A DNA stretch of 64,000 bases from Atopobiaceae bacterium (GCA_022483015.1 JAKVOB010000001.1:2212003-2276002); one strand, 5' to 3'; numbered from the stretch's first letter, positions 1 through 8,990 are shown. A program made the numbers and translations. Notes: a model not told the origin generated them from the letters alone.

Positions 1-234
1 CCGCGACAGGGGGCTCGCCTCGACCATCGGCGCGGCGTACGGAGGCGTGGGTGCGGCATAGCCTGGGATGGGCTGGACGGGGGCAGGAGACGGCGTGGGT
101 CCAGGCTGGGATGCGGTCGGCGGGACCGGCGCCCCCTGAACCCGGGTGGCGTCCTCGGCCTCGATCCTCTGGCCGCAGACCCCACAGAACTTCGCGCCCT
201 CTGGCATCTCGGCACCACATTGAGGACAATGCAT
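1..234 (-). CDS. zinc-ribbon protein, C-terminus outside window
   Basis: The protein starts with MHCPQCGAEMPEGAKFCGVC, a two-CxxC zinc ribbon of the type found at the N-terminus of many actinobacterial and Firmicutes membrane or regulatory proteins. A proline/alanine-rich linker follows (about residues 30-75), and the frame runs off the left edge, so the main domain is not visible. The ATG at 234 follows a GGGAGGGAG-like ribosome site at 5-6 nt. The role cannot be assigned from the ribbon alone. Confidence 0.8.
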   Translation of the reverse strand, partial: MHCPQCGAEMPEGAKFCGVCGQRIEAEDATRVQGAPVPPTASQPGPTPSPAPVQPIPGYAAPTPPYAAPMVEASPLSR

Positions 235-378
235 CGCGACTCCCTCCCATGAGCAACAGGTTCCGTTCATGAGGAGACTATACGCCCGCGGACGGACGGA
301 ATCGCCCCGGATGAGGAGAAGATGCCAGGAATGATGCCGTTCGCAGGACGGACGGCATACGAGAGCCGGGAGGTCTTC

Positions 379-831
379 CTACGAGAGGGAGAGCGATGTG
401 ACCTTGGCACCCTCCGGGGATGCGACAGGCACGTCGGCCTTGGCATGCTCGGCGGTCCCCAACTCGAACGAGACCTCGAAGCCCTCGACACGGCAGGTCC
501 CGGCCTGCGTCGAGGGGTCGATGCGAAGAAGCGTGACGGGCCTCTCGGCCGTGATGTCGAGCACGCAGGGCACGCCCTCCTCGAAGGGGACCGTACGCGT
601 GCACTCCTCTGACAGGGCGTTGCCCTCGAGGGCATAGTAGATGAGGAGCTCGCGGTCGGTGAAGGTGCAGCCCGAGATGGTCAGCGAGACGTGCGCATGG
701 GTCCCCGGCTCGATGGGGGCGAAGGTCAGCTGCGGGTCGTCGTCCACGAAGGACCAGGCACCGTCCTCGGCACGCACGCCGCTCTCCCACTTGATATAGC
801 TGTTCTCCTGCTTGACCTCGTCGATGACCAT
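379..831 (-). CDS. hypothetical protein, beta-rich, 150 aa
   Basis: This is a short acidic protein with no signal peptide or membrane segment. It alternates hydrophobic and polar residues like a beta-sandwich. The stretch LRIDPSTQAGTCRVEGFEV resembles beta-sandwich modules that precede glycosyltransferase domains in cell-surface polysaccharide enzymes, so it may be a stand-alone or leftover module of such an enzyme. The ATG is preceded by AAGGA at about 7 nt. It lies 87 bp downstream of nadA on the same strand and could be read through from it. Function unknown. Confidence 0.6.
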   Translation of the reverse strand: MVIDEVKQENSYIKWESGVRAEDGAWSFVDDDPQLTFAPIEPGTHAHVSLTISGCTFTDRELLIYYALEGNALSEECTRTVPFEEGVPCVLDITAERPVTLLRIDPSTQAGTCRVEGFEVSFELGTAEHAKADVPVASPEGAKVTSLSLS

Positions 832-918
832 CGTCGCGTCCTTATCGGAAGGGTGTCTGTACCTGCCCGTAGCTTATGCCCATTCTGAGCCAACGCGAGC
901 GGCTTGTCTCGTGCGGGG

Positions 919-1884
919 TCAGCCTCCCAGCTCGACCATGCGCCGGATGCAGCGACCCGCCCCCTCCATGACCTCCTGCGGGAGCGAGACCTCCTCCCCG
1001 CCCTCGCCCGTGAGCGCGAGATAGACGTCCATGAGCGTGGTCGCGCGCATGTTCTTGCACGAGAGGCCGGTCGTGAGCAGGGAGAAGCGCTTCTCGGGGC
1101 ACGCATACTGCAAGTGCTCCACGATCGCGCCCTCGGTGCCGATGATGAAGGAGCATGCGTCCGAGCGTTCGGCGAAGTCCATGATCTGCGTGGTCGAGCC
1201 CACGAAGTCGGCCTGCTCGACCACGGCGGGAGGACACTCGGGATGCACGAGCAGCAAGGCCCCGGGATGTGCGGCACGGGCGGCTGCGACGTCGTCGACG
1301 CACGTCCTGCCATGGATGGGGCAGCCCCCGTTGAAGAACGCGAAGTCCTTCTCGGGGACCTGTGCCGCCACGTAACGGCCCAGGTTGGGGTCGGGCACGA
1401 AGAGGATCTTCTCGCTGGGGAGGGCCCGACAGATCGCGACGGCCGACGACGATGTCACGCAGACGTCGGCATGGGCCTTGAGCTCGGAGGTCGTGTTGAC
1501 GTAGGCCACGGTCGCATACCCTGGGTAGCGGGACTTGAGCGCCTCGAGGGCGTCCGGGTCGAGCTGGTCGGCCATGGGACAGGTGGCGATGGGGTTCGGC
1601 AGCAAGACGCGCTTCTGGGGCGAGAGGACCTTGCAGGTCTCGGCCATGAACCGCACGCCGCACATGACGAGCGTGGGCGCGTCGGCCTTCGCGGCCGCCA
1701 CGGCCAGTCCATACGAGTCGCCGACCACGTCGGCCACCTCGACGACGTCCTGGGACATGTAGGCGTGAGCGAGGATGAGGGCGTCGGCGGCATGGGCGGC
1801 GGCGCGGATGGCGTCCTGCAGCCCGCGCACCGTCGACGGGGCGGTCGGGCAGGTCGCAGGCGCCTGGCCTGCGGCGGCGCTCAT
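919..1884 (-). CDS. nadA: quinolinate synthase NadA
   Basis: NadA condenses iminoaspartate with dihydroxyacetone phosphate to quinolinate, the second step of de novo NAD synthesis, using a [4Fe-4S] cluster. The 321-aa product has the family hallmarks: AHAYMSQDVVEVAD near the N-terminus and the three cluster cysteine contexts VMCGVRFMAE, NGGCPIHGR and TGLSCKNM. The length is usual for bacterial NadA. The ATG at 1884 overlaps the niaR stop by ATGA, implying translational coupling. A longer open frame continues upstream inside niaR but has no supporting start. It is the last gene of nadB-nadC-niaR-nadA. Confidence 0.95.
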   Translation of the reverse strand: MSAAAGQAPATCPTAPSTVRGLQDAIRAAAHAADALILAHAYMSQDVVEVADVVGDSYGLAVAAAKADAPTLVMCGVRFMAETCKVLSPQKRVLLPNPIATCPMADQLDPDALEALKSRYPGYATVAYVNTTSELKAHADVCVTSSSAVAICRALPSEKILFVPDPNLGRYVAAQVPEKDFAFFNGGCPIHGRTCVDDVAAARAAHPGALLLVHPECPPAVVEQADFVGSTTQIMDFAERSDACSFIIGTEGAIVEHLQYACPEKRFSLLTTGLSCKNMRATTLMDVYLALTGEGGEEVSLPQEVMEGAGRCIRRMVELGG

Positions 1885-2420
1885 GCGCTCGCCCCCATGC
1901 GCTCCCAAGCACTGGGAGGTGCCAGGAGGCCGGCCTTGTCGAGCGCCTGCTCGATGGCATCGAGACGCTCGGTGGTGGAGGCCTCCACCAGATGGTAGTG
2001 ATAGCCAGAGGTCGCGTTCGAGAGGAGCGTCGACTTGGAGTCGCCCAGGGCGCTCACGAAGTCGCGCACGTCGGCCTCGGACGAGATGTCGAGCTCTGCC
2101 GTGATGCGCCCATAGACGCGGTGGCTGATGCTGACGTTGCGCACCCGGCCGCCCAGCCCCACGATGAGGCCGAGCTCCTCGGCGGCGCGTTCCGTGGTGT
2201 GGCAGACCTTGAACTCGCGGGCGCACCTGATGGGGTCCTGCATGACGTAGCCCAGGTTGGTCGAGAGGATCCCCGGCACGGAGGCCCTGATCACGGCCAT
2301 GTCCTTCACGATGACCTGGCGGCTCACCTCGAAGCGCGCAGCGAGGTCCTTCGCCGGGACGGGTAAGGCCGAGGTGGTCAGGATCTGCACGATGGCATCC
2401 CGACGCTCCGAGACGCTCAT
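1881..2420 (-). CDS. niaR: NiaR-type NAD biosynthesis repressor
   Basis: This 179-aa protein has an N-terminal HTH of the HTH_11 type (residues 1-60, AKDLAARFEVSRQVIVKDM) and a C-terminal 3H domain, named for conserved histidines, visible here around CHTTERAAEELGLIVG, ISHRVYGRI and SGYHYHLVEAS. NiaR proteins bind niacin and repress NAD synthesis or salvage genes. It lies inside the operon it probably controls, overlapping nadC and nadA by 4 nt at each end, which suggests autoregulation through the operator at 4856-4873. Confidence 0.93.
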   Translation of the reverse strand: MSVSERRDAIVQILTTSALPVPAKDLAARFEVSRQVIVKDMAVIRASVPGILSTNLGYVMQDPIRCAREFKVCHTTERAAEELGLIVGLGGRVRNVSISHRVYGRITAELDISSEADVRDFVSALGDSKSTLLSNATSGYHYHLVEASTTERLDAIEQALDKAGLLAPPSAWERMGASA

Positions 2421-3322
2421 CGCGCATCGCCCCCCTCGACGGCAGGGACGGATGTTGCGGCCGCGTCAGCCTCGCACGGGTGCAGGTGCTTGAGCGAGAC
2501 GTCCAGGATCCCCGCCGAGTGCGTGAGCGCGCCGCACGAGATGTAGTCCAAGCCGAGCCCCAGGTAACGGCTCACGTTCTGGGCCGTGACGTTGCCGGAG
2601 CACTCCGTCTGCGCACGGCCTGCGATGAGGTCGATGGCGTCACGCATCTGCCCGGGCTCCATGTTGTCGAGCATGATGATGTCCGCGCCGGCCTCCACCG
2701 CCTCACGAACCTGCTCGTTCGTCTCGCACTCGACCTCGATCTTGCGCACGAAGGGCGCATGGGCCTTGGCCGCCAGGACGGCCTGCCGCACGCCGCCGGC
2801 AGCACCGATGTGGTTGTCCTTGAGCAGGACCCCGTCGGAGAGGTTGTAACGGTGGTTGGCGCCGCCGCCCACCGTCACGGCGTACTTCTCGAAGACACGG
2901 CAGTTGGGCGTGGTCTTCCTCGTGTCGAGCAGGGTGATGCCGCTGCCGGCGAGCAGCGCCGCCATATGGTGCGTGTAGGTGGCGATGCCGCTCATGCGCT
3001 GCAGGTAGTTGAGCGCGACCCGCTCGCCCGAGAGCAGCACGCGGATGTCGCCGGAGACGTGCGCCAGGAGGTCGCCCGCGTGGACCTCGTCACCGTCCGC
3101 CGCGAGCAGGTCGAAGGAGGTCGCCGGGTCGAGCAGCTCGAAGGTGCGGCAGAAGACGTCGAGTCCGCAGATGACGCCGTCCTGCTTGCAGATGAGGTCG
3201 ACCGTACCGGGACAGGCTTCGGGCATGACCGAGGCGGTGGTGACGTCCTCGCTGGTGATGTCCTCGGCGAGCGCCGAGCGGATGAGACCGTCGGCGACCA
3301 CGTGCAGGGTGATGTCATTCAT
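2417..3322 (-). CDS. nadC: nicotinate-nucleotide pyrophosphorylase NadC
   Basis: NadC converts quinolinate and PRPP to nicotinate mononucleotide. The 301-aa sequence has the usual motifs: LLSGERVALNYLQRMSGIAT, LDTRKTTPNCRVFEKYAV, GGGANHRYNLSDGVLLKDNH and the C-terminal barrel segments IEVECE and IMLDNM. The start is the ATG at 3322, preceded by a GGAGGCCTCCC stretch, and the gene overlaps the end of nadB by 8 bp. A longer frame upstream lies within nadB. It is followed by niaR with an ATGA overlap. Confidence 0.95.
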   Translation of the reverse strand: MNDITLHVVADGLIRSALAEDITSEDVTTASVMPEACPGTVDLICKQDGVICGLDVFCRTFELLDPATSFDLLAADGDEVHAGDLLAHVSGDIRVLLSGERVALNYLQRMSGIATYTHHMAALLAGSGITLLDTRKTTPNCRVFEKYAVTVGGGANHRYNLSDGVLLKDNHIGAAGGVRQAVLAAKAHAPFVRKIEVECETNEQVREAVEAGADIIMLDNMEPGQMRDAIDLIAGRAQTECSGNVTAQNVSRYLGLGLDYISCGALTHSAGILDVSLKHLHPCEADAAATSVPAVEGGDAR

Positions 3323-4793
3323 GGGAGGCCTCCGTTGTGGTCCTGTTGCTGTCGGGTGCATGCGTGCCTGCCGACGTCGGGCGTGGCCGTGCGGGATCCG
3401 CGGTGCCTCTCGGCTGGGCATCCAGGGCGGCCATGCGCCTGATCTCGCGCGTCGCCGCGTCACGATACCCCGCGAGCACGGCGTCCACGTCAGCATAGGC
3501 CTCGAGCGACACCTCGCGCGCGGAGGTGGCGGACCGTGCCGTCGAGAAGAGCATGTCGTCGGCGGCACGCTGGGCGAACACGAGAGACTCGAGCAGCGAG
3601 TTGCTCGCCAGGCGGTTGCGGCCATGGACGCCGTTGCAGGCCGTCTCGCCCACGGCGTAGAGCCCGGGCATCGACGTGCGACCGGCGAGGTCGGCGCGTA
3701 TGCCGCCCATGAAGTAGTGCTGCGCGGGGACCACGGGGACGGGCTCTGACAGCGGGTCGACGCCCTCCTCGAGGCAGCGCTCGTAGATGTTGGGGAAGTG
3801 GCCCTTGATGGTGGCCTCGCCCAGGGGACGCAGGTCCTCGAGCACGTGGTCCGTGCCGTCCTTCTCCATCTGGGCGCGGATCGCGGCCGTCACGACGTCA
3901 CGGGGCTGAAGCTCGTCGGTGAAGCGCCGGCCGTGGGCGTCGAGCAGCGTGGCACCCTCGCCGCGCACCGACTCAGAGACGAGGAAGCGCCGGCCCGGAC
4001 GCGTGGAGTAGAGCGTGGTGGGATGGATCTGCACGTAGTCGAGGTGCTCGAGCGCGATGCCGTGGGCGAGCGCGATGCCGATGGCGTCCCCCGTGATGTG
4101 CGGGAAGTTGGTCGAGTTCTGGTAGAGGCCGCCGATGCCCCCGGTGGCGAGCACCACATGTGGGGCGCGGAGCGCGAGGACCGTGCCGTCAGACGTACGT
4201 GCCACGATGCCGCCGCAGCCGGCCTCCGTGCAGATGAGATCGAGCATGCAGGTCTGCTCGACGAGGTCCACGTTGGGGCGCTCGAGGACGCGGGTCAGGA
4301 GCGTGCTCGTGATCTCGCGGCCGGTGACGTCGGCATGGAAGAGGATGCGCGGCTTGGAGTGTGCCCCCTCACGGGTGCAGTCGAGCTCTCCGGCGGGGGT
4401 GCGGTTGAAGTCGACCCCCAGGCGGACGAGGTCGCGGATGACGGTGTTGGAGCTGCGGATCATGGTGGTCACGGCGTCGGGGTCGTTCTCGAAGTGGCCG
4501 GCCCGCATGGTGTCGTCGAAGTAGGGCTGGAAGTCCTCCTCGCCGCGGAGCATGCAGATGCCGCCCTGGGCGAGGAACGAGTCGGACTCGTCGGCCGCCT
4601 GCTTGGTCACCACGCACACGCGAAGGCGGTCGGGCAGGTTGAGGGCGCAGTAGAGGCCCGCCGCGCCAGTGCCCACGATGATGACGTCATAGCTGGGCCT
4701 GAGGCGCACGGATGCCGACGCCGGGGAGCCGCCCGCCGACATGGCAGGTGCCATGGGCGACGGCGTGCTGGTACCGATCTGCGATGTGAACAC
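3315..4793 (-). CDS. nadB: L-aspartate oxidase NadB
   Basis: NadB is a flavoprotein that oxidises L-aspartate to iminoaspartate, feeding NadA. An FAD-binding motif VIIVGTGAAGLYCALNL opens the domain. Substrate-domain signatures include LAQGGICM, FVSESVRGEGATLLD (read here as FLVSESVRGEGA) and the C-terminal YAVGETACNGVHGRNRLASN. The start is uncertain. I chose the GTG at 4793, which has GAGAAGAG 4 nt upstream; ATGs at 4754 and 4742 lack a ribosome site. Upstream extension would run into the promoter at 4849-4877. It is the first gene of the operon. The C-terminal tail after about residue 455 is low-complexity and may be unstructured. Confidence 0.93.
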   Translation of the reverse strand: MFTSQIGTSTPSPMAPAMSAGGSPASASVRLRPSYDVIIVGTGAAGLYCALNLPDRLRVCVVTKQAADESDSFLAQGGICMLRGEEDFQPYFDDTMRAGHFENDPDAVTTMIRSSNTVIRDLVRLGVDFNRTPAGELDCTREGAHSKPRILFHADVTGREITSTLLTRVLERPNVDLVEQTCMLDLICTEAGCGGIVARTSDGTVLALRAPHVVLATGGIGGLYQNSTNFPHITGDAIGIALAHGIALEHLDYVQIHPTTLYSTRPGRRFLVSESVRGEGATLLDAHGRRFTDELQPRDVVTAAIRAQMEKDGTDHVLEDLRPLGEATIKGHFPNIYERCLEEGVDPLSEPVPVVPAQHYFMGGIRADLAGRTSMPGLYAVGETACNGVHGRNRLASNSLLESLVFAQRAADDMLFSTARSATSAREVSLEAYADVDAVLAGYRDAATREIRRMAALDAQPRGTADPARPRPTSAGTHAPDSNRTTTEASHE

Positions 4794-4848
4794 GGCGCTC
4801 TTCTCGACAGGCGATGCCAGAGGGGCCGTCGCCTCGGATGATGCCGTA

Positions 4849-4877
4849 GGTATACCAGGTGTATATACACCTGTCAA
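4849..4877 (-). promoter_or_regulatory. nadB operon promoter with palindromic NiaR operator
   Basis: Read on the minus strand, TTGACA (4872-4877) and TATACC (4849-4854) are separated by exactly 17 nt, a good sigma70-type promoter. The spacer is filled by a perfect 18-bp palindrome, CAGGTGTATATACACCTG (4856-4873). Binding there would block RNA polymerase directly. Because niaR is in the operon, the palindrome is the obvious NiaR operator candidate; this is inference. It lies about 55-60 bp upstream of the chosen nadB start. Confidence 0.75.
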
Positions 4878-5010
4878 CATCAACGGAGCGAGCCGCGAGC
4901 CCGGTGCCACGGGGACGCGGGACCACGGGGGCACGGGGGCACGGGGGCACGGGAGCGCAAGGCCGACACGTGCCTCTCGACGGCACTTCGACCGTCTCCC
5001 CCTCCTGCTC

Positions 5011-5066
5011 GAGGTAGCGCCTTCGGCACCTTCTGACCCCCGAAAAGGTGCCGAAGGCGCTACCTC
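5011..5066. repeat. 56-bp palindromic intergenic repeat, copy 1
   Basis: A perfect 22-nt inverted repeat (5011-5032 with 5045-5066) starts GAGGTAGCGCCTTCGGCACC and has a 12-nt loop beginning CTGACCCCC. It lies between the nadB promoter region and the NifX-like gene. It is the first of six copies in the window (others at 14759, 52055, 53262, 57884 and 62412). There is no T-run, so it is not a classical terminator; a REP-like or non-autonomous mobile repeat is more likely. Confidence 0.9.
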
Positions 5067-5103
5067 AACGCAGATGGCATACGAGGCGCGAGCCTCGCGC
5101 GCC

Positions 5104-5469
5104 CTAGTGGTGGTTGCAGGCGGCCGTCGGGTCCATGGGCTCGACCTGCCCCGCCAGGTACCTCTCGACGACGCCGCCCACCGTGGGTGTGGAGGTCTCG
5201 GCATAGACGGTGATGCCGCCCTGCGAGAAGCGCATGTAGGGCGGACGACCCATACCGGTCGCGATGATGGCGTCGAGGTCCAGGCCGAGCGCGAAGTCGA
5301 TGACGCCGCCGCAGCCCACGGCGTCGTGGTCGACGTTCCTGACGGACTCGACGGAGTCGACCTTGCCGTCGGTCACGGTGACGATGGTGAAGTAGGCCGC
5401 GTGGCCGAAGTGACCCGCACGCGTGGACTCGAGGCCGGCGTCGGTGTCGCTGGGGATGGCGATTCTCAT
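5104..5469 (-). CDS. NifX/NifB-type dinitrogenase cofactor-family protein
   Basis: This 121-aa protein belongs to the dinitrogenase iron-molybdenum cofactor biosynthesis fold family (NifX, NafY and the many non-nitrogenase homologues of anaerobes). Typical features are MRIAIPSDTDAGLES at the start, GHFGHAAYFTIVTV, the central GCGGVIDFALGLDLDAIIATGMG and a C-terminal AACNHH tail that may bind metal. No nitrogenase genes are nearby, so a general metal or Fe-S role is likelier than nitrogen fixation. The ATG at 5469 follows AAGGGAG at 5 nt. It appears to be transcribed alone. Confidence 0.85.
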   Translation of the reverse strand: MRIAIPSDTDAGLESTRAGHFGHAAYFTIVTVTDGKVDSVESVRNVDHDAVGCGGVIDFALGLDLDAIIATGMGRPPYMRFSQGGITVYAETSTPTVGGVVERYLAGQVEPMDPTAACNHH

Positions 5470-5698
5470 GAGACTCCCTTGATGGTGGCAGATGGACGCA
5501 TCCGAGGGTAGCGCATCCCGTCCCTGCGCCGCCAGCAGGCTGGCATCCGCTGCCTGCCCGGCCCCTCCCACGCTTCCTCCATATCTGAACATTACCCAAT
5601 GTACCTGGGGTTTCGTTTAAGTGTAGTTCGAGGGATGAAGTGCATCATCGCTCCCAAGACACAGACCTGACCAAGCCTGACCGGAGTGGAGGTGCCCC

Positions 5699-6790
5699 AT
5701 GGACGAGGTAATCGTGTTGCCGACCGTGAACCCTGACGTCCGTCTCATCTCACTCGTCGACGCCCTGCGAGGCGAGGGGTTCTCGAGGATCGTGGTCGTC
5801 GACGACGGGAGCGACGGGAGCTCGCAAGGCCTCTTCATCTGCCTGGGCACCCGCGGCTGCACCGTCGTCCACCACACGGCCAACCGTGGCAAGGGAGCTG
5901 CCATCAAGACGGGCATCATGGCCGCGCGGAACCTCTACCCACACTCCCCTGCCATCATCACCGTCGACGACGACGGCCAGCACGACCCCGCCGACGTCGC
6001 CTCCGTCGCCCGTGCGTCCGAGGACGACCCCGCCGCGCTCATCCTGGGATGTCGCGACCTCAAGGCGTCCTCGGTGCCGGCGAAGAGCCGCCTCGGCAAC
6101 GCGTTCAGCTCGACCTTCTTCCGGCTGGACACAGGCGTGCGCTGCAGCGACACCCAGACCGGGCTCCGCGCGATCCCCAACGGCATGTGGACCGAGGCCC
6201 TCGACACCCCGGGCGAACGCTACGAGTACGAGATGAACCTCCTCACGCGGGTGGCCAAGGAGGGAGGCCCCCTCGCGTGCGTGCCGATCGCCACCATCTA
6301 CGTCGACGACAACCGCGCCTCCCACTTCGACCCGATACGGGACTCCTGCCGCATCTATGCGTCGTTCATCCGCTTCGCCACGGCATCGATGGCCTGCGCG
6401 GCGGTCGACCTCGGGCTCTTCGCCACAATCGTCGCCCTGGCGCCGCTCGACACGGCCCTGTCGGCGGCGGTCGCCACCTTCGTGGCCAGGATGGCCTCGG
6501 GACTCATCAACTTCGGCCTGAACAAGCGATGGAGCTTCCGCGCGGGAGGGCAGACCCACCGCCAGGCAATGCGATATGCCGCACTGTTCCTGGCCCAGAT
6601 GTCCGTCTCGGCCGGCCTCGTGACGCTTCTGTCGTACGCACCCATCCCGCTGTTGGCCTCGAAGGTGCTCGTGGATTCGGGACTCTTCGTGGTGAGCTAC
6701 TTCCTCCAGCGCAACTGGGTGTTCAATGGCAGCGACGGCAAGCGATGCGAGGAGGCGCTCGACGCCCATGGCCAGATGGCACGACAATAG
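5699..6790 (+). CDS. GT2 family glycosyltransferase fused to GtrA-like membrane domain
   Basis: Residues 1-220 form a GT-A glycosyltransferase of the dolichyl/undecaprenyl-phosphate sugar transferase type: IVVVDDGSDGS for nucleotide-sugar binding, NRGKGAAIKTG, and the DxD-like ITVDDDGQHDP. Residues 225-345 form a GtrA-like domain with four hydrophobic helices ending in FLQRNWVF, a common GtrA ending. The protein probably loads a sugar onto undecaprenyl phosphate and helps move it across the membrane for cell-envelope decoration. GGAGG precedes the ATG. The gene overlaps the next one by 23 bp, so the three genes to 8247 look like one operon. Confidence 0.9.
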   Translation: MDEVIVLPTVNPDVRLISLVDALRGEGFSRIVVVDDGSDGSSQGLFICLGTRGCTVVHHTANRGKGAAIKTGIMAARNLYPHSPAIITVDDDGQHDPADVASVARASEDDPAALILGCRDLKASSVPAKSRLGNAFSSTFFRLDTGVRCSDTQTGLRAIPNGMWTEALDTPGERYEYEMNLLTRVAKEGGPLACVPIATIYVDDNRASHFDPIRDSCRIYASFIRFATASMACAAVDLGLFATIVALAPLDTALSAAVATFVARMASGLINFGLNKRWSFRAGGQTHRQAMRYAALFLAQMSVSAGLVTLLSYAPIPLLASKVLVDSGLFVVSYFLQRNWVFNGSDGKRCEEALDAHGQMARQ

Positions 6791-7721
6791 CGAGCACCTG
6801 CGGCACCGGTACCTGTGGGCCGTCATCTACGGGGCAGTCCTCGTGGGTGCGGCCACCTATGTCCTGCTGGACACCTTCGTGATCGAGCACGTGGAGTCGA
6901 GCGTCGCCACCACCTCCACGAGCGCGCAGTCTCTCTCGACGGCATCAGGCACGACGGCCACGGCCGGCACCACGACGGACGGTTCCTCCGACGCCACCGT
7001 GACCGACACGTCATATTCCGACGACAACATACAGATCAGCATCACCACGCTGACTGTGGACGACACGCAGGTCTACGTCGCCGACGTGCAGGTGAGCGAC
7101 GCCTCCTACCTCAGGTGCGCGCTCGCGCAGGGATCATATGGTCGCAACATCAAGGAGACGACCTCGGCCATGGCCTCCGAGAACAACGCCATCCTCGCCA
7201 TCAACGGTGACTACTACGGGTTCCGCGACACCGGGTACGTGGTCCGCAACGGCACGTTGTACCGCTCCACGGCCGCCTCGGACACCGACGCCCTCGTCAT
7301 CGCCTCCGACGGCACGATGTACGCCGCCGACCAGGATGACGTCACCGCCCAGAGCCTCGTCGACGGAGGTGCCTGGCAGGTGCTCTCGTTCGGCCCCGTG
7401 CTCGTGAGCGACGGGCAGGTGGCAGTGGATGAGGACACCGAGGTCGACCAGGCCAAGACCAGCAACCCCCGCACGGCCATCGGCATGATCAGCCCACTTC
7501 ACTACGTCATGGTCGTCTCGGACGGGCGGACGTCCCAGAGCAGCGGACTGTCGCTCTACCAGCTGGCGCAGGTCCTTAGGGACCAGGGCTGCACCTTCGC
7601 CTACAACCTCGACGGAGGCGGCTCGACCACGATGGTGTTCAACGGCACCGTGGTCAACAACCCCACCGACGGCAACACCGAGGGCGAGAGGAAGGTGAGC
7701 GACATTGTCTATGTCGGGTAA
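6768..7721 (+). CDS. phosphodiester glycosidase (NAGPA) family exported protein
   Basis: The 317-aa protein has an N-terminal membrane anchor (about residues 15-38), a Ser/Thr-rich linker to about 90, and a NAGPA-type domain. The domain shows AINGDYYGFRDTGYVVRNG, the central NPRTAIGM and YNLDGGGSTTMVFNG, which are family hallmarks. Relatives remove blocking GlcNAc or act in exopolysaccharide synthesis. The start is the ATG at 6768 inside the end of the transferase gene, with GAGGAGG 12 nt upstream; starts further upstream lack a ribosome site. It most likely acts on the cell surface on the glycan made by its neighbour. Confidence 0.85.
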   Translation: MARWHDNSEHLRHRYLWAVIYGAVLVGAATYVLLDTFVIEHVESSVATTSTSAQSLSTASGTTATAGTTTDGSSDATVTDTSYSDDNIQISITTLTVDDTQVYVADVQVSDASYLRCALAQGSYGRNIKETTSAMASENNAILAINGDYYGFRDTGYVVRNGTLYRSTAASDTDALVIASDGTMYAADQDDVTAQSLVDGGAWQVLSFGPVLVSDGQVAVDEDTEVDQAKTSNPRTAIGMISPLHYVMVVSDGRTSQSSGLSLYQLAQVLRDQGCTFAYNLDGGGSTTMVFNGTVVNNPTDGNTEGERKVSDIVYVG

Positions 7722-8247
7722 CACGATGACGGGCGGGGCGCGCGACACGGGCGCGGCACATGGCGCTGGTGGGGCACATGCCGCACCAGCCGGCGCGCGA
7801 CCTGGCATCGGTGGCGGGGCCGCCCTGGACGACCAGCTCAGGCGCAACCGACGCGCCGCCGTGACCTACCTGGTGGCCGCCGCCTTCTGCCTGCTCTTCT
7901 CACGCATCTACGCGCAGTACAGCCATGGGGTCTCGTCACCCTATATGACCTGGTTCTTCCTCATACCGCTCCTGGCCGGGGGCATGGTGTTCGCCATCGC
8001 GGCGGCCAGGCGGAAGGCCCTCTTCGGGCGCGTGACGTTCAACGCCTACAACTCCGGCGTGGCCACGCTCACCGTCGCCAGCGCACTTGCCGGCGTCTTC
8101 GCCATCGCCGGAACGGCATCGGGATGGCTTGCCGCCTTCGTAGGCGTGGGCGCGGCCTTCCTGGGAGTGGCGGTCGTGGGAGCCATCGTGTCAGGTCGGC
8201 GGACGCGCCGTGCAGCCGCGCCGACAGCCCGACCTGTGACCCCTTGA
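7711..8247 (+). CDS. small membrane protein, four predicted helices
   Basis: The protein (about 178 aa) starts with a Gly/Ala-rich cytoplasmic segment of about 40 residues. Four hydrophobic stretches follow: VTYLVAAAFCLLFS, MTWFFLIPLLAGGMVFAIAA, GVATLTVASALAGVFAIAG and LAAFVGVGAAFLGVAVVGAI. It ends in an Arg-rich tail. No family is recognised. The gene overlaps the glycosidase gene by 11 bp and is the last gene of that operon, so it may assist glycan export. A TTG at 7705 is an alternative start. Confidence 0.75.
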   Translation: MSGNTMTGGARDTGAAHGAGGAHAAPAGARPGIGGGAALDDQLRRNRRAAVTYLVAAAFCLLFSRIYAQYSHGVSSPYMTWFFLIPLLAGGMVFAIAAARRKALFGRVTFNAYNSGVATLTVASALAGVFAIAGTASGWLAAFVGVGAAFLGVAVVGAIVSGRRTRRAAAPTARPVTP

Positions 8248-8990
8248 GTACATAGGGCCTCGGAACCACGGCGGGCACCCCGACCTCGCAAGGCCCCAAG
8301 GACGAGCTGCACGATATCGGACAATCCCCGCGTGCCTTGGGCTCCAACGCCAGGGCACTGACCGCAGCCCAGGAGCAGACTCCCTGTTGCCAAGCCAGTC
8401 GAGCACGTGATGCCATGCGGCAATGGCACAGAATCGAACTTGTGCATCGTTCGTCCAAGCCATGAGTATGTGCTTCGATACTTGATTTTCAAAGACCGCA
8501 GGTAGAACGCTTGGTTACTTTTCATCAACAATCGCATCTTCAATGTGTGGCCTCTCGGACGATGTCTTTCTTCGATTCTGTGCCATCGCCTCAGCAGCCG
8601 CGCCACCAGCGACAAGCAGCTTGAGCAAGATGACGAGGCCAGAGCATCCGCCGCCCTGGTAACCATGGGCACGACCCAGCTGTTCAGGCGCATAAAAAGC
8701 GTGTACGCCAGCCTGCAGGGAACAGGCCAGCGCACACTGGAAAGGGAGACGGAGCGATAGCGTCACTTCGATCGCTCGGTCTGCAAATGAAGGGAAGACA
8801 CTCACCAGGGGTGGTAATTGTCTTTCAATACCAGTATGCCCTGCAGGTGCAACAGCGCGACACATCAGCGCCTGTCTGCATGGAATCCACGCAAGCAGAC
8901 AGGGGACTGACGCACCCTTACACGGCGTATGACCCGCGCGCACCGTATGCCCGGAAGGCCCACCAGCCGCCCGCGCGCCAGGTCCGTGAC
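8248..8990. other. 743-bp stretch without a convincing gene
   Basis: No frame here has a recognisable product, and the base composition is less GC-rich than the neighbouring genes. It contains a perfect 16-bp inverted repeat, ATGGCACAGAATCGAA at 8423-8438 and its complement at 8571-8586. Each arm starts a short open frame beginning MAQNR, the one on the minus strand running 23 codons to 8515. This looks like debris of an older coding or mobile sequence. Confidence 0.5.

Noticed and set aside
5104..5469. Nitrogen fixation role for the NifX-like gene
   Set aside because: No nif structural or cofactor genes are nearby and this fold is widespread in non-fixing anaerobes.
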